This document shows, piece by piece, positions 26,438 through 34,702 of a stretch of 64,000 nucleotides of DNA; the stretch's first letter is position 1; each line of letters begins with the position of its first letter. Position numbers and translations under genes: made by a program. Under the pieces are notes generated by a model. That model worked only from the letters and a program-made list of their open reading frames with translations, did no database searches and was not told where the DNA came from. Origin of the DNA: Asanoa sp. WMMD1127 (GTDB lineage Bacteria; Actinomycetota; Actinomycetes; Mycobacteriales; Micromonosporaceae); the NCBI RefSeq assembly GCF_029626225.1, contig NZ_JARUBP010000001.1, positions 5,270,001 through 5,334,000 on the forward strand. Reading direction: 5' to 3'.

Positions 26438-26969
26438 ATGGCTGCGCGTCGCCTGCGCCGCCCTGCTGGTGGCGGCAGCGAGCGCGGCGTGCGACACCAA
26501 GGCGCAGTTCGAGCCGTCGCTGCCACCGGCGGCCGGGTTCCGGGTCGACGACGGCGTCCTGAAACTGTGGACCGGCACCCCGTGCGAGGGCGTCATCCGC
26601 CTGACGCTGATCTTCGACTCCGGCACCCAGCAGAGCACGCAGCAGGTGTGGACCGCGCCGAAGCCGGGAGTGGTGCTCGAGCGGATGGACCTGCTCCGCA
26701 CCGCCGGCGGATCCACCGACGGGCCCCTCCAGGTGGAGAAACCGCTGCCGGCGGACTACGACTGGACCAAGGCCGGCTCCGTCCACTTCTCCGTCGACGG
26801 CCCGAAGGCGTACGGGGCCAGGGTCGACGTCGCCGCGGTGCTGCGCGCGTCGGCCGAGCATCCGTCCGGCAGCTACCTGTTCGGCAAGCAGGGCTGGCTG
26901 GACGCGTCGGACGTCCAACGCGAGAACGGCAAGTCCTTCCTGACCATCTGCACCGCTGACCCGAAGTGA
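26421..26969 (+). CDS. Lipoprotein, possible immunity/partner protein of the preceding effector
   Basis: 182 aa from ATG 26421, overlapping the previous gene by 17 bp. N-terminal signal with lipobox (AASAAC, Cys24). The rest is beta-rich, with two Cys (in GTPCEG and TICTAD) that could form a disulfide. No family recognised. A membrane-tethered extracytoplasmic protein directly overlapping an exported putative toxin fits an immunity protein; the alternative is an accessory lipoprotein. Confidence 0.7.
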   Translation: MVDIARWLRVACAALLVAAASAACDTKAQFEPSLPPAAGFRVDDGVLKLWTGTPCEGVIRLTLIFDSGTQQSTQQVWTAPKPGVVLERMDLLRTAGGSTDGPLQVEKPLPADYDWTKAGSVHFSVDGPKAYGARVDVAAVLRASAEHPSGSYLFGKQGWLDASDVQRENGKSFLTICTADPK

Positions 26970-27185
26970 TCGCCACGCCCGGCGGGCCGTACTGGCCGCT
27001 CTCTTCCTGTTGACCGGATTGGCGGCATTTGGCCGCGTCTGGGCGGCATCGCGAGCGGCAGCTGCCGGCACCGAAGGTCGCGCCCGGGTCGGCTCCGCTC
27101 GCCGACGGATGGCAAGCTCGTGTCCCGTGACTGATGATCTCGCGAACTGCCGTGTGCGGAGTCTCCTTCTCGTGGAGGTTCGCCC

Positions 27186-28289
27186 GTGAGGGCGGTCATC
27201 GTCGCGGCGGCGGTCGCGTTCATCATCTCGCTGTTCGGCACGCCGGTGGCGATCCGCGTCTTCACCGCGCTCAAGGCCGGCCAGCCGATCCGGTCCATCG
27301 GGCCGGCCAGCCATCTGACCAAGAAGGGCACCCCCACGATGGGTGGTGTCGCGTTCATCGTGGCGACCGTGTTGGCCTACGTCGCCGGGCACATCGCCCT
27401 GACCACCCTGCCCGACCGGCAGATCGCGCAGGAGGGGCCGACGATGACGTCCCTCGTCCTGCTCGGGCTGCTGGTCTTCTGCGGCGTGGTCGGTTTCTTC
27501 GACGACTTCCTCAAGGTACGCCGGCGCAACTCAGACGGGTTGTCCGCCAAGGGCAAGCTGCTCGGGCAGGCGATCGTCGGTGGCGGGTTCGGCGTCGCCG
27601 CGCTCTATGTCGCCAGCACCAACGGCGAGACCGTCGCCAGCGAGCACATCTCGCTCTTCCGCGACATCAGTTGGCTGGACGTGGGCAAGATCGGCTCGGT
27701 GCTCGTGTTCGTCTTCGTCATCACGGCGATGTCGAACGGCGTGAACCTCACCGACGGCCTCGACGGCCTGGCCACCGGCGCGTCGGTGCTGGTCTTCGGG
27801 GCGTACGCGATGATCGGCTTCTGGCAGTACCGACACTGGTGCGCCGACGAGGCGTACGCCCGGGTGAACGACTATTGCTACCAGGTCCGGGATCCGTTGG
27901 AGATCGCCATGATCGCGGCCGCGGCGGCCGGCGCGTGCGTGGGCTTCCTGTGGTGGAACGCGTCGCCGGCGCGGATCTTCATGGGTGACGTCGGCTCGCT
28001 CGGGCTCGGCGGGCTGATCGGCGGGCTGGCGGTGGCGACCCGCACGACGCTGCTGTCGATCGTGATCGGCGGGCTCTTCGTCCTCGTCACGACCACCTGG
28101 GTGATCCAGATCGTCTCGTTCCGGACCACCGGTCGACGTGTGTTCCGGATGGTGCCGCTGCACCACCACTTCGAGCTCGGCGGCTGGAGCGAAGTCAACA
28201 TCGTGGTCAGATTCTGGATCATCGCCGGCGTCTGCGTGGCGGTCGGCCTGGGCCTGTTCTACTCGGACTTCCTGGCGGCCGAGGGATAA
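27186..28289 (+). CDS. mraY: Phospho-N-acetylmuramoyl-pentapeptide transferase (MraY), outside a division cluster
   Basis: 367 aa, full length, ten-helix MraY family. Hallmarks: [16 protein letters not shown] (Mg/substrate Asp pair), [21 protein letters not shown], and PLHHHFEL. It transfers phospho-MurNAc-pentapeptide to undecaprenyl phosphate to make lipid I. GTG start with GTGGAGG upstream. No murE, murF, murD or ftsW neighbours are present, unlike the usual dcw location, so this may be a second copy, or the only copy relocated. A terminator follows it. Confidence 0.93.
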   Translation: MRAVIVAAAVAFIISLFGTPVAIRVFTALKAGQPIRSIGPASHLTKKGTPTMGGVAFIVATVLAYVAGHIALTTLPDRQIAQEGPTMTSLVLLGLLVFCGVVGFFDDFLKVRRRNSDGLSAKGKLLGQAIVGGGFGVAALYVASTNGETVASEHISLFRDISWLDVGKIGSVLVFVFVITAMSNGVNLTDGLDGLATGASVLVFGAYAMIGFWQYRHWCADEAYARVNDYCYQVRDPLEIAMIAAAAAGACVGFLWWNASPARIFMGDVGSLGLGGLIGGLAVATRTTLLSIVIGGLFVLVTTTWVIQIVSFRTTGRRVFRMVPLHHHFELGGWSEVNIVVRFWIIAGVCVAVGLGLFYSDFLAAEG

Positions 28290-28294
28290 GGCCG

Positions 28295-28325
28295 CGCCCG
28301 GCTCGATCTTTCGTCGAGCCGGGCG
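28295..28325 (+). terminator. Hairpin terminator after mraY
   Basis: CGCCCGGCTCGA pairs with TCGAGCCGGGCG around a 7-base loop, 5 bp after the mraY stop and followed by CTTTG. A strong 12-bp stem. Confidence 0.8.
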
Positions 28326-28400
28326 CTTTGCCTTGCTGCGCTATGGCGGGGCTCAGGTGATTCGCGGGCCACGGCGCCGCAGACCGCCTGGCGGCCCGGC

Positions 28401-28583
28401 CGCGCGAGCCGCGGCCGCGACGTCGCGGCGCCACCGGCCGGCGACGGGCCCGCCGCGCGAGCCGCGGCCGGTGCCGCGGCCGCGACGTCGCGGCGCCACC
28501 GGCCGGCGACAGGCCCGCCGCGCGAGCCGCGGCCGGTGCCGCAGCCGCGACGTCGCGGCGCCACCGGCCGGCGACAGGCCCAC
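28401..28583. repeat. GC-rich tandem repeat, about 65-bp unit, nearly three copies
   Basis: Units begin at 28401, 28454 and 28519 (CGCGCGAGCCGCGGCCG...). Units 2 and 3 are 65 bp and differ at a few positions; unit 1 is 53 bp and lacks a 12-bp internal block. Each contains the 14-bp palindrome CCGCGACGTCGCGG and further self-complementary stretches. It fills the gap between convergent mraY and the LPVTG gene and codes for nothing supportable. It could act as a transcription barrier, a protein-binding array or simple slippage. Confidence 0.85.
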
Positions 28584-28598
28584 CGCGCCTAGCGCGCG

Positions 28599-29288
28599 CT
28601 ATGCCACGAAGCGGGAACGGCGGCGGCGTCCGATCACGTAGCCCATGCCGCCGAGGAGCAGCAGCGCACCGCCGACGGCCGCGACGATCGCGGTGTTGGC
28701 GCCGGTCACCGGCAACCCACCGCCTTCGCCGGGGGCGCCCTCGCTGCCGGAGGGAACGGGGGTCGGCACAGCGGTCGGCGTGGCGGTCGGTGTCGGGGTG
28801 GGCTGTGCCGCGCAGTCGAGCGCACGTGCGTCCCACAGGCCGACGTTCAAGTAGGCCAGGTAGGCGTCGATCGTCCCGGCTTTGAGGGCGTCGTCCGCAG
28901 CCGCCTGCACGTTGGTGCCGGCGTCCGTCAGCGTCCGGAACACGGCGAGCCGAAGATCGGCCGACCAGGCGCTCTGCACGTTCTCCTTGAGGAACGCGCG
29001 CAGATCCTCCGGGGTGCCGTCCAGTCGCTCCTGGATCGCGCCAGGCAGGACGGCCAACGAGTCGGTGTTCGCGGCGGCCAGGATCTGGTTGGCCAGCACG
29101 CGAATCTCCACATCGGTGGCCGCGTCCAGGTCGATGGTCATCAGCTCGCGGATGTCCTTGTACTCCTTGCGCTCGACCGTCTGGCAGGACTCGTTGAGCC
29201 CGGGCCGTTCGGTCTGCGCCAGTGCCGGTGCCGCCGGAATCAGAAAGGCCAACGCCACCAGGACGCCGGCCGGTATCTTCCATCGCAT
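28599..29288 (-). CDS. LPxTG-type cell-wall-anchored protein with ALF repeats
   Basis: 229 aa: signal peptide (1-24, ALAQ), about 120 residues of helical ALF-type short repeats (IRVLANQILAAANTDS, RLAVFRTLTDAGTNVQAAADDAL), a Pro/Thr spacer (162-180), sorting signal LPVTG at 192-196, a hydrophobic segment and RRRRSR tail. A sortase should link it to peptidoglycan. RBS GGGGAGG; promoter mapped just upstream. The role is unknown, possibly a surface structural or spore-envelope protein. Confidence 0.85.
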   Translation of the reverse strand: MRWKIPAGVLVALAFLIPAAPALAQTERPGLNESCQTVERKEYKDIRELMTIDLDAATDVEIRVLANQILAAANTDSLAVLPGAIQERLDGTPEDLRAFLKENVQSAWSADLRLAVFRTLTDAGTNVQAAADDALKAGTIDAYLAYLNVGLWDARALDCAAQPTPTPTATPTAVPTPVPSGSEGAPGEGGGLPVTGANTAIVAAVGGALLLLGGMGYVIGRRRRSRFVA

Positions 29289-29327
29289 TTCGGTCTTTCC
29301 TCCCCGCTGTCAAGCCAAAACACGGAG

Positions 29328-29355
29328 ATATTACCGTCGGCGCGCAGCGAAGCAA
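29328..29355 (-). promoter_or_regulatory. Sigma-70-like promoter for the LPVTG gene
   Basis: On the minus strand TTGCTT (29355-29350) and TAATAT (29333-29328) are separated by 16 bp. The -10 lies about 40 bp before the start codon at 29288. TAATAT stands out in this GC-rich sequence. Confidence 0.55.
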
Positions 29356-29723
29356 GAAGGGGTTCGATGTGGTCGAGGGTGGGGGCCGCGCGAGTCGCCG
29401 CACAGTGACCACATTGGACTCACGATGGCGCCGGCCCGGACCTCTGGCGTGCAGATCCCCTCGTCGCCGTCCGGACGTGCTGCAGGTAGGTCGCGGACGC
29501 CACCACAGTGGCGCTCGTCGCCGCCGGGGGTCGGGTCGACGTCGACCTAGAGGCGAGACGGGACGCTGAAGCCGAAAAGCGTAGGGGCGAGCCGGCGCGG
29601 CTTACCTCGCCCGCGCCCGCCCAGCCAGCTGGACACGGACGGACGGGTCGGGAAGGTCGACGGAGTGGACGCCGCGACTCATCTGTCCACAAAGGATGTG
29701 TTCCCGGCGGGCGCGGCGCCGGG
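29356..29723. other. Intergenic stretch without a supported gene
   Basis: Both strands have only short or shadow-like open frames, with no recognisable domain or ribosome site. It lies between the LPVTG promoter and the end of the flavodoxin gene. Confidence 0.6.
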
Positions 29724-30344
29724 TCAGAGCAGGCCGATGCGGCGCAGCCAGGCTTCGACGTCCGGTTGGGCCGCGGTGACTTCCTCGCCGCGAACGGCCA
29801 GGCCCTCGCCCAGGGTCGCGCCGGGGCACGACGTGGCGTAGTCGCGTTCGGTCCGGCCGAGGCCGCTCATTGCGTGCGTGGTGAAGGGATGGAGCGTCTT
29901 GCCACTGAGGTCGAGCGCCTCGGTGAAGGTCGACATGATCATGGGGGCGCGGACGTTCCAGATGGGGGAACCGAGAAGCACCGTGTCGTACGGCTCGACG
30001 GCTGGCAGTGGGTTGGCGATCGCCGGTCGGGCATCGTCCTCCTGTTCGCGGACGTTGCGGGCGACGGTCGGGTCGTAGGCGTCCGGGTACGGTTCGGCGG
30101 CCTCGATGCGGTGGACGTCGCACCGGATGAGCCGGGCGATCAGGTCGGCGACGCGTTGGGTGTTGCCGACCTCGAGCCACCGTCGGCCGCCGTCCCAGTA
30201 GTTCTCGCCGGCCCGCGAGAAGTAAGCCAACAGCACGGAACCGGGTTTGCCTTCCGCACTGCCGGTGCATGCGGTCAGTGCCGCTCCCGCGGCGCCGAGG
30301 AGGACGGCCCGTCGCGTGGCGCCGGAGCTTCGCATCGGCGACAT
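29724..30344 (-). CDS. Exported flavodoxin-like lipoprotein
   Basis: 206 aa. N-terminal twin-arginine plus lipobox signal (ATRRAVLLGAAG..LTAC) followed by a flavodoxin-4 fold: LLAYFSRAGEN for the FMN phosphate loop, DTVLLGSPIWN, and FTTHAMSGLG. Tat export would carry FMN-loaded protein. The ATG at 30344 overlaps the aldo-keto reductase stop by one base (TGATG), so the two form an operon and perhaps share a redox role. Confidence 0.85.
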   Translation of the reverse strand: MSPMRSSGATRRAVLLGAAGAALTACTGSAEGKPGSVLLAYFSRAGENYWDGGRRWLEVGNTQRVADLIARLIRCDVHRIEAAEPYPDAYDPTVARNVREQEDDARPAIANPLPAVEPYDTVLLGSPIWNVRAPMIMSTFTEALDLSGKTLHPFTTHAMSGLGRTERDYATSCPGATLGEGLAVRGEEVTAAQPDVEAWLRRIGLL

Positions 30345-31201
30345 CAGTCGACGCGGCGGCTGCCGAGGCAGGCGACCATCTCGGGGTCGCGGTGGTCGAA
30401 GAACATGCTGGCGCCGGTGTCCAGGGCGGCGATGCTCGTCATCTCGTCGTCGGTGAGGTCGAAGTCGAAGACGGCCAGGTTCTGCGCCATCCGATCGGGG
30501 CGGACGGACTTGGGGATGACCACCACGTCGCGCTGGATGAGCCAGCGGAGGACGACCTGGGCGACCGATCTGCCGTGCGCGTCGCCGATCCGGGTCAGCA
30601 CCGGGTTGGTGAACAGGTTGTTCCGGCCCTCGGCGAACGGCCCCCAGGACTCGATCTGCACGCCGTGTTCGCGCATGACCCTTTGGTCGGCGGCGCGCTG
30701 GAAGAACGGGTGGGTCTCGACCTGGTTGACGGCGGATGTGATGTCGTTGTGCGTGACGAGATCGACGAGCCGGTCGCGGTGGAAATTCGAGACCCCGATC
30801 GCCCGGATCAGGCCCTCGGCCTGCAGCTTCTCCATGGCGTGCCAGGAGCTGTAGTAGTCGCCCAGGGGCTGGTGGATCAGGTACAGGTCGAGGTAGTCCA
30901 GGCCGAGCCTGCGCAGGGACTGGTCGAACTCGCGCCGGGCGGTTGGTTCGCCGGTGTGCTGGATCCACAGCTTGGTCGTGACGAACAGCTCGTCCCGCGG
31001 GATGCCGCTCCGGGCGATCGCCCGGCCGACTGCCTCTTCGTTGCCGTACGAGGCCGCGGTGTCGATGGCCCGGTAGCCGGCGGCGAGGGCGTCGGCGACG
31101 ACCCGCTCGGTCTGGTCGTCAGGCACCTGGAACACCCCGAAGCCGAGGATCGGCATCTGAACACCGTTGTTGAGCGTGACGAGACGGTTGGAAGCGGCCA
31201 T
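30344..31201 (-). CDS. Aldo-keto reductase (AKR5-like)
   Basis: 285 aa from ATG 31201. (beta/alpha)8 NADPH-dependent reductase with the catalytic tetrad in DTAASYGNE (Asp, Tyr), TTKLW (Lys) and LIHQP (His), and [10 protein letters not shown] for NADPH. Resembles 2,5-diketo-D-gluconate reductases by family. It is cotranscribed with the flavodoxin lipoprotein and divergent from the XRE-type regulator at 31306, which is the likely controller. Substrate unknown. Confidence 0.9.
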   Translation of the reverse strand: MAASNRLVTLNNGVQMPILGFGVFQVPDDQTERVVADALAAGYRAIDTAASYGNEEAVGRAIARSGIPRDELFVTTKLWIQHTGEPTARREFDQSLRRLGLDYLDLYLIHQPLGDYYSSWHAMEKLQAEGLIRAIGVSNFHRDRLVDLVTHNDITSAVNQVETHPFFQRAADQRVMREHGVQIESWGPFAEGRNNLFTNPVLTRIGDAHGRSVAQVVLRWLIQRDVVVIPKSVRPDRMAQNLAVFDFDLTDDEMTSIAALDTGASMFFDHRDPEMVACLGSRRVD

Positions 31202-31305
31202 GACGTCCACGTAACCGCATTCCCGGAGCGGCAGGCAGTGACGGTCGTGCCCGGTAACGCCAGACCCTCCCTGCCGCACGGCCGAACGACGTACGGTCGA
31301 GAACC

Positions 31306-32202
31306 GTGGACAACCGGAGCGAGGTGCGCGACTTCCTCACCAGTCGCCGCGAGCGGCTCACGCCCGAGCAGGCCGGGGTGCCGCTCTTCGGCGGCAAGCG
31401 ACGGGTGAAGGGCCTGCGCCGGGAAGAGGTCGCGATGCTCGCCGGCATGAGCACCGACTATTACACCCGCCTCGAACGGGGCAACCTGAGCGGCGTCTCC
31501 CCGGCCGTCCTCGAATCGCTGGCCCGGGCGCTGCAGCTCGACGAGGCGGAACGCGCTCACCTGCTCGACCTGGCCGACAGCGCCCAGCCGGCCGTGGCGG
31601 GCCGACGGGCGGGCCGCTCGTCGAGCCGCGCCGGCGTACGTCCTGGCGTGCAGCGAATCTTGGACACGATCCATGCTCCGGCTTACGTCCGGAACGGACG
31701 CATGGACATCCTGGCCACGAACCGGCTCGGCCGGGCCCTGTTCACCGAGGCCGTGGGCAGCGGCACCACCTTCAATCTCGCCCGCTACCTGTTCCTGGAC
31801 CCGCGCTCCGCGGACTTCTACCGGGATTGGCGAACCGTCGCCTCCGACGCTGTGGCCGCTCTGCGCACCGAAGCAGGCCGCAACCCGTACGACCGCGGCC
31901 TGACCGATCTGGTCGGCGAGCTCAGCACCCGCAGCGAGTGGTTCCGCACCTGGTGGGCGACCCACGACGTGAAGCTGCACCACACCGCGGCCAAGAGCAT
32001 CCACCACGCGGTCGCCGGCGAACTCGAGCTGACCGGCGAAGCCCTCCACCTTCCCGGCGAGCCCGGCCTGACCATCATCACCTACACGTGGGAGCCGGCC
32101 AGCCCCACCGCGCAGGCACTGGCTTTCCTCGACAGCTGGAGCGACCGGCCCGCGAGCGGCGCGGACGGGACCAGCTCCTCGGGCCGACCCGCCGCAAACT
32201 GA
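31306..32202 (+). CDS. XRE/MmyB-like helix-turn-helix regulator
   Basis: 298 aa. N-terminal HTH (about 12-80: [29 protein letters not shown]) and C-terminal MmyB-like ligand domain (about 105-275; [20 protein letters not shown]). GTG start. Family members often repress a divergent oxidoreductase; here the neighbour is the aldo-keto reductase gene, 104 bp away. Confidence 0.9.
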   Translation: MDNRSEVRDFLTSRRERLTPEQAGVPLFGGKRRVKGLRREEVAMLAGMSTDYYTRLERGNLSGVSPAVLESLARALQLDEAERAHLLDLADSAQPAVAGRRAGRSSSRAGVRPGVQRILDTIHAPAYVRNGRMDILATNRLGRALFTEAVGSGTTFNLARYLFLDPRSADFYRDWRTVASDAVAALRTEAGRNPYDRGLTDLVGELSTRSEWFRTWWATHDVKLHHTAAKSIHHAVAGELELTGEALHLPGEPGLTIITYTWEPASPTAQALAFLDSWSDRPASGADGTSSSGRPAAN

Positions 32203-32239
32203 GCCGCCGCGAGCAGAGCCGGGCACGGCGACCCAGGGC

Positions 32240-32268
32240 TTGAACGGAACCGTCTGTTCCGCTAGGCT
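32240..32268 (+). promoter_or_regulatory. Promoter with embedded operator before the TIGR03086 gene
   Basis: TTGAAC (32240-32245) and TAGGCT (32263-32268) are spaced by 17 bp. Between them lies CGGAAC-N5-GTTCCG (32245-32261), a dyad placed to block RNA polymerase, typical of TetR-like repressors. Confidence 0.6.
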
Positions 32269-32269
32269 C

Positions 32270-32301
32270 AGGTTCGGAACGGGCCACTCCGTTCCGAACC
32301 T
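32270..32301. promoter_or_regulatory. 13-bp perfect inverted repeat in the 5' leader
   Basis: AGGTTCGGAACGG and CCGTTCCGAACCT flank six bases, just after the promoter and 14 bp before the start codon at 32316. It contains the CGGAAC core of the upstream dyad, so it may be a second operator; as RNA it would form a stable leader hairpin. Confidence 0.6.
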
Positions 32302-32315
32302 CAGGGGAGCTGATC

Positions 32316-32927
32316 ATGAGCGGGAACATCCAGCGCGAGAATGTCGTCGTCAGCGGCTGGGACGTGCTCGACGAGGCGCATCGCGTGCTGCGTCGGACGG
32401 TCGCGGGCGTCGGCGCGGACGCCTGGGACCGGCGCACCCCGTGCGCCGAGTGGAACGTCACCCAGGTGCTGCAGCACGCCGCGGGGGACCAGCTCGGCTA
32501 CGCGGCGGCGATCACCGGCCAGGGTGGTCCGACCGAGAACCCGTTCGCCCCGTCCGGTCAGCTCGCGCAGGAGCCGATGGCCTACCTGGACCCGGCACTC
32601 AACGCCGCGGCCGCCGCATGGGCCACCGTCGGCAAGGACGTCGAGACCGCCATGACGCCGCTGCCGTTGGGTCCGTTGCCGACCTGGGTCGGATCGGGTG
32701 CGGCCGCCCTCGACGCCGCGGTGCACGCGTGGGACATCGCCGTGGCGTCCGGGCAGCCGTCGCCGCTGACCGAGGAGCTGTCCCGGTCCCTGATGGCGGT
32801 CGCGGTCGAGATCGTCGAACCGCTGCGGGCCTTCGCCTTCGCTCCCGCGATCGAGCCGGCGCCCGGCGACGACCACACCACCGCGCTGCTGAAGTACCTC
32901 GGCCGCCGCGCCGACTGGACCGCCTGA
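32316..32927 (+). CDS. TIGR03086-type DinB/mycothiol-dependent-isomerase-fold protein
   Basis: 203 aa. Four-helix DinB-like fold with metal-binding-type His in VLQHAAGDQL and DAAVHAWDIAVA, and the family signature TPCAEWNVTQV. Relatives are thiol-dependent enzymes using mycothiol; this one's reaction is unknown. ATG with GGGAGC upstream. It is a single gene followed by a hairpin. Confidence 0.85.
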   Translation: MSGNIQRENVVVSGWDVLDEAHRVLRRTVAGVGADAWDRRTPCAEWNVTQVLQHAAGDQLGYAAAITGQGGPTENPFAPSGQLAQEPMAYLDPALNAAAAAWATVGKDVETAMTPLPLGPLPTWVGSGAAALDAAVHAWDIAVASGQPSPLTEELSRSLMAVAVEIVEPLRAFAFAPAIEPAPGDDHTTALLKYLGRRADWTA

Positions 32928-32938
32928 TCCGCGACGCT

Positions 32939-32965
32939 GTCCCAGCGGCCGCCGGCCGCTGGGAC
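32939..32965. terminator. 12-bp hairpin between convergent genes
   Basis: GTCCCAGCGGCC pairs with GGCCGCTGGGAC around a 3-base loop, between the plus-strand gene ending at 32927 and the minus-strand nitroreductase ending at 32995. It may stop transcription from both sides. Confidence 0.75.
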
Positions 32966-32994
32966 GGCTCGAGCAGCCAAGCCCAGGTGGAGCG

Positions 32995-33657
32995 TCAGTC
33001 CAGGAAGGTCACGGTCTCCGAGACCGGCGCGTGGCGGACGCGCGGATGCATGACCGCCGGATCGGCGAAGCCGATCGACATGCCACAGAACAGCAGTCGT
33101 TCGGGCGGCGGGCCGGTCACCTCGGCGACGGCGCGGTGGAACTCCGCCCACGCCTCCTGCGCGCAGCTGTGCAACCCTTCGGCCCGCAGCAGCAGCATCA
33201 CCGTCTGCAGATAGATGCCGACGTCAGCCCATCGCGGCGCCGGCATGTCGCGGTCCAGGTAACAGAACAGGGCGGTGCCGGCGCCGAAGCAGGTCCAGTT
33301 CCGGGCCCGGATGCGTGCGCGACCCGCGACGTCGCCGCGTGCGACTCCCTGCGAGCCGTAGAGAACATCGCCCAGCGCCGCCATTCGTTCGCGGTATGGC
33401 GGGCGCAGGTGCGGCGGGTAGATCGCGAACTCCCGCTCGTCACCCGAGTCGCCGACGGCGATTCGGTCGGCGACTGCCTTCTTCAAAGAAGCCAGCGGAT
33501 CACCGCTCACCACGTACACGTGCCAGGGCTGCAGGTTGCTGCCCGACGGGGCATCGGCGGCCGCGGTCAGCACCCGCTCGAGCACCGCACGCGGAACAGG
33601 CTGATCGGTGAATCGACGAATCGACTGCCTCGTCCGCACCGCATGATAAACGTCCAA
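32995..33657 (-). CDS. Nitroreductase-family flavoprotein
   Basis: 220 aa. FMN-binding residues in RTRQSIRRF and DAPSGSNLQPWHVYV, and GLHSCAQEAWAEF toward the C-terminus. The frame begins with TTG at 33657, which fits where family members begin (DVYHAVRTRQS); start uncertain. It follows a membrane protein gene by 7 bp and is probably cotranscribed. Natural substrate unknown. Confidence 0.88.
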   Translation of the reverse strand: MDVYHAVRTRQSIRRFTDQPVPRAVLERVLTAAADAPSGSNLQPWHVYVVSGDPLASLKKAVADRIAVGDSGDEREFAIYPPHLRPPYRERMAALGDVLYGSQGVARGDVAGRARIRARNWTCFGAGTALFCYLDRDMPAPRWADVGIYLQTVMLLLRAEGLHSCAQEAWAEFHRAVAEVTGPPPERLLFCGMSIGFADPAVMHPRVRHAPVSETVTFLD

Positions 33658-33664
33658 AGTGGTC

Positions 33665-34645
33665 TCAGCTCCGATCGGTGGCCAGCCGCGGGCACGGCGG
33701 CCGGGTCAGCCTGGCGTACGACGCGGCGGCCACCAGCAGTCCCACGCCCCAGAGCGAGTAGCCGCCCATCTCCAGCAGCAAGGGCAGGAACGGCCCGCCG
33801 AACGCGCCGCGGATCCAGGCGGTCATTCCGGCGATGCCGAAGTACGCCGTCAGGCTCGCCCCGATGAACAGGCCGGTGCCGAGCACCAGCCACCGCGGCA
33901 CCGCCCGGCCGCGCAGCGGGACCACCCAGGCCGGCCAGAGCCGACCCCAGCGGTGCGCCAGCGCCAAGGGCAACAGCGTGCCGGTCAGGCTCATCAGCAC
34001 CACGAAGACCGCCAGCGCGGTCCAGGAGACGTCCGTCGTCGCGGACGGCCACCGCCCGGCGAGCGTGTCGACAAGCCACACGCTCATCCGGGCCACGTAC
34101 CCGGCGACGGCGAGGTAGGCGCCCGCGAACGCCCAGCCGGGCGCCGGCTCCGCCCGGCTCTCCGGCGACCTGCCGTGGACCCGCCCGCACGACTCGCAGG
34201 CATGCGCGGCCAGCCTCCGCTCGCGGGCGGCGATGACCAGGCAGAAGACGCCACCGGCGGCGCCGCTGCCGGTCGCCAGCAGGCTGGTGACGCTGCCGGG
34301 CCGGGCACCCTCGAACAGCAGCGACACCACGACCACCGGGAACAGGAAGGAATAGACGCACAAGGCGGCGCCGGCGACGGCGTTGAGCACCGCGAGCGCG
34401 TGGCGGCCGGTGTCGCTCACGTCGCGGCGGGCGGCAACCGCGGCGCAGAGGCACGCCACGGCCGCGAGAACGCCGAGGACGACCGGCACCCATCCACCCG
34501 GAAAGTACGACTCGCGGCCGTTCAGCAACCGAGGCTCGCCCACGACGGCCCACCACGCGTGCACCAGGGCGTACGCGATCTGCCAGACCACCGCGGCGAT
34601 TCGGGCCCCGTAGACATCGCTGCGCACCTCGCTGACGCTAGGCAC
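33665..34645 (-). CDS. Multi-spanning membrane protein of unknown function
   Basis: 326 aa with about eight hydrophobic segments and a cytoplasmic or external loop near residue 150 containing CESCGRVHG, a CxxC pair that could bind metal. No family recognised. The GTG start at 34645 is tentative. Directly upstream of the nitroreductase gene. Confidence 0.7.
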   Translation of the reverse strand: MPSVSEVRSDVYGARIAAVVWQIAYALVHAWWAVVGEPRLLNGRESYFPGGWVPVVLGVLAAVACLCAAVAARRDVSDTGRHALAVLNAVAGAALCVYSFLFPVVVVSLLFEGARPGSVTSLLATGSGAAGGVFCLVIAARERRLAAHACESCGRVHGRSPESRAEPAPGWAFAGAYLAVAGYVARMSVWLVDTLAGRWPSATTDVSWTALAVFVVLMSLTGTLLPLALAHRWGRLWPAWVVPLRGRAVPRWLVLGTGLFIGASLTAYFGIAGMTAWIRGAFGGPFLPLLLEMGGYSLWGVGLLVAAASYARLTRPPCPRLATDRS

Positions 34646-34702
34646 GGGTGCGCCGGGCCACCTCCCACTGTGGAGGGAGCGACCTCCCCCACAGAGGTGA
34701 GG

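Noticed and set aside
28401-28583. Repeat cluster as a CRISPR array
   Set aside because: Units abut without spacers and there are no cas genes.
29420-29692. 90-codon minus-strand open frame between the LPVTG and flavodoxin genes
   Set aside because: No ribosome site, no recognisable domain, low-complexity Arg/Pro/Ser composition.
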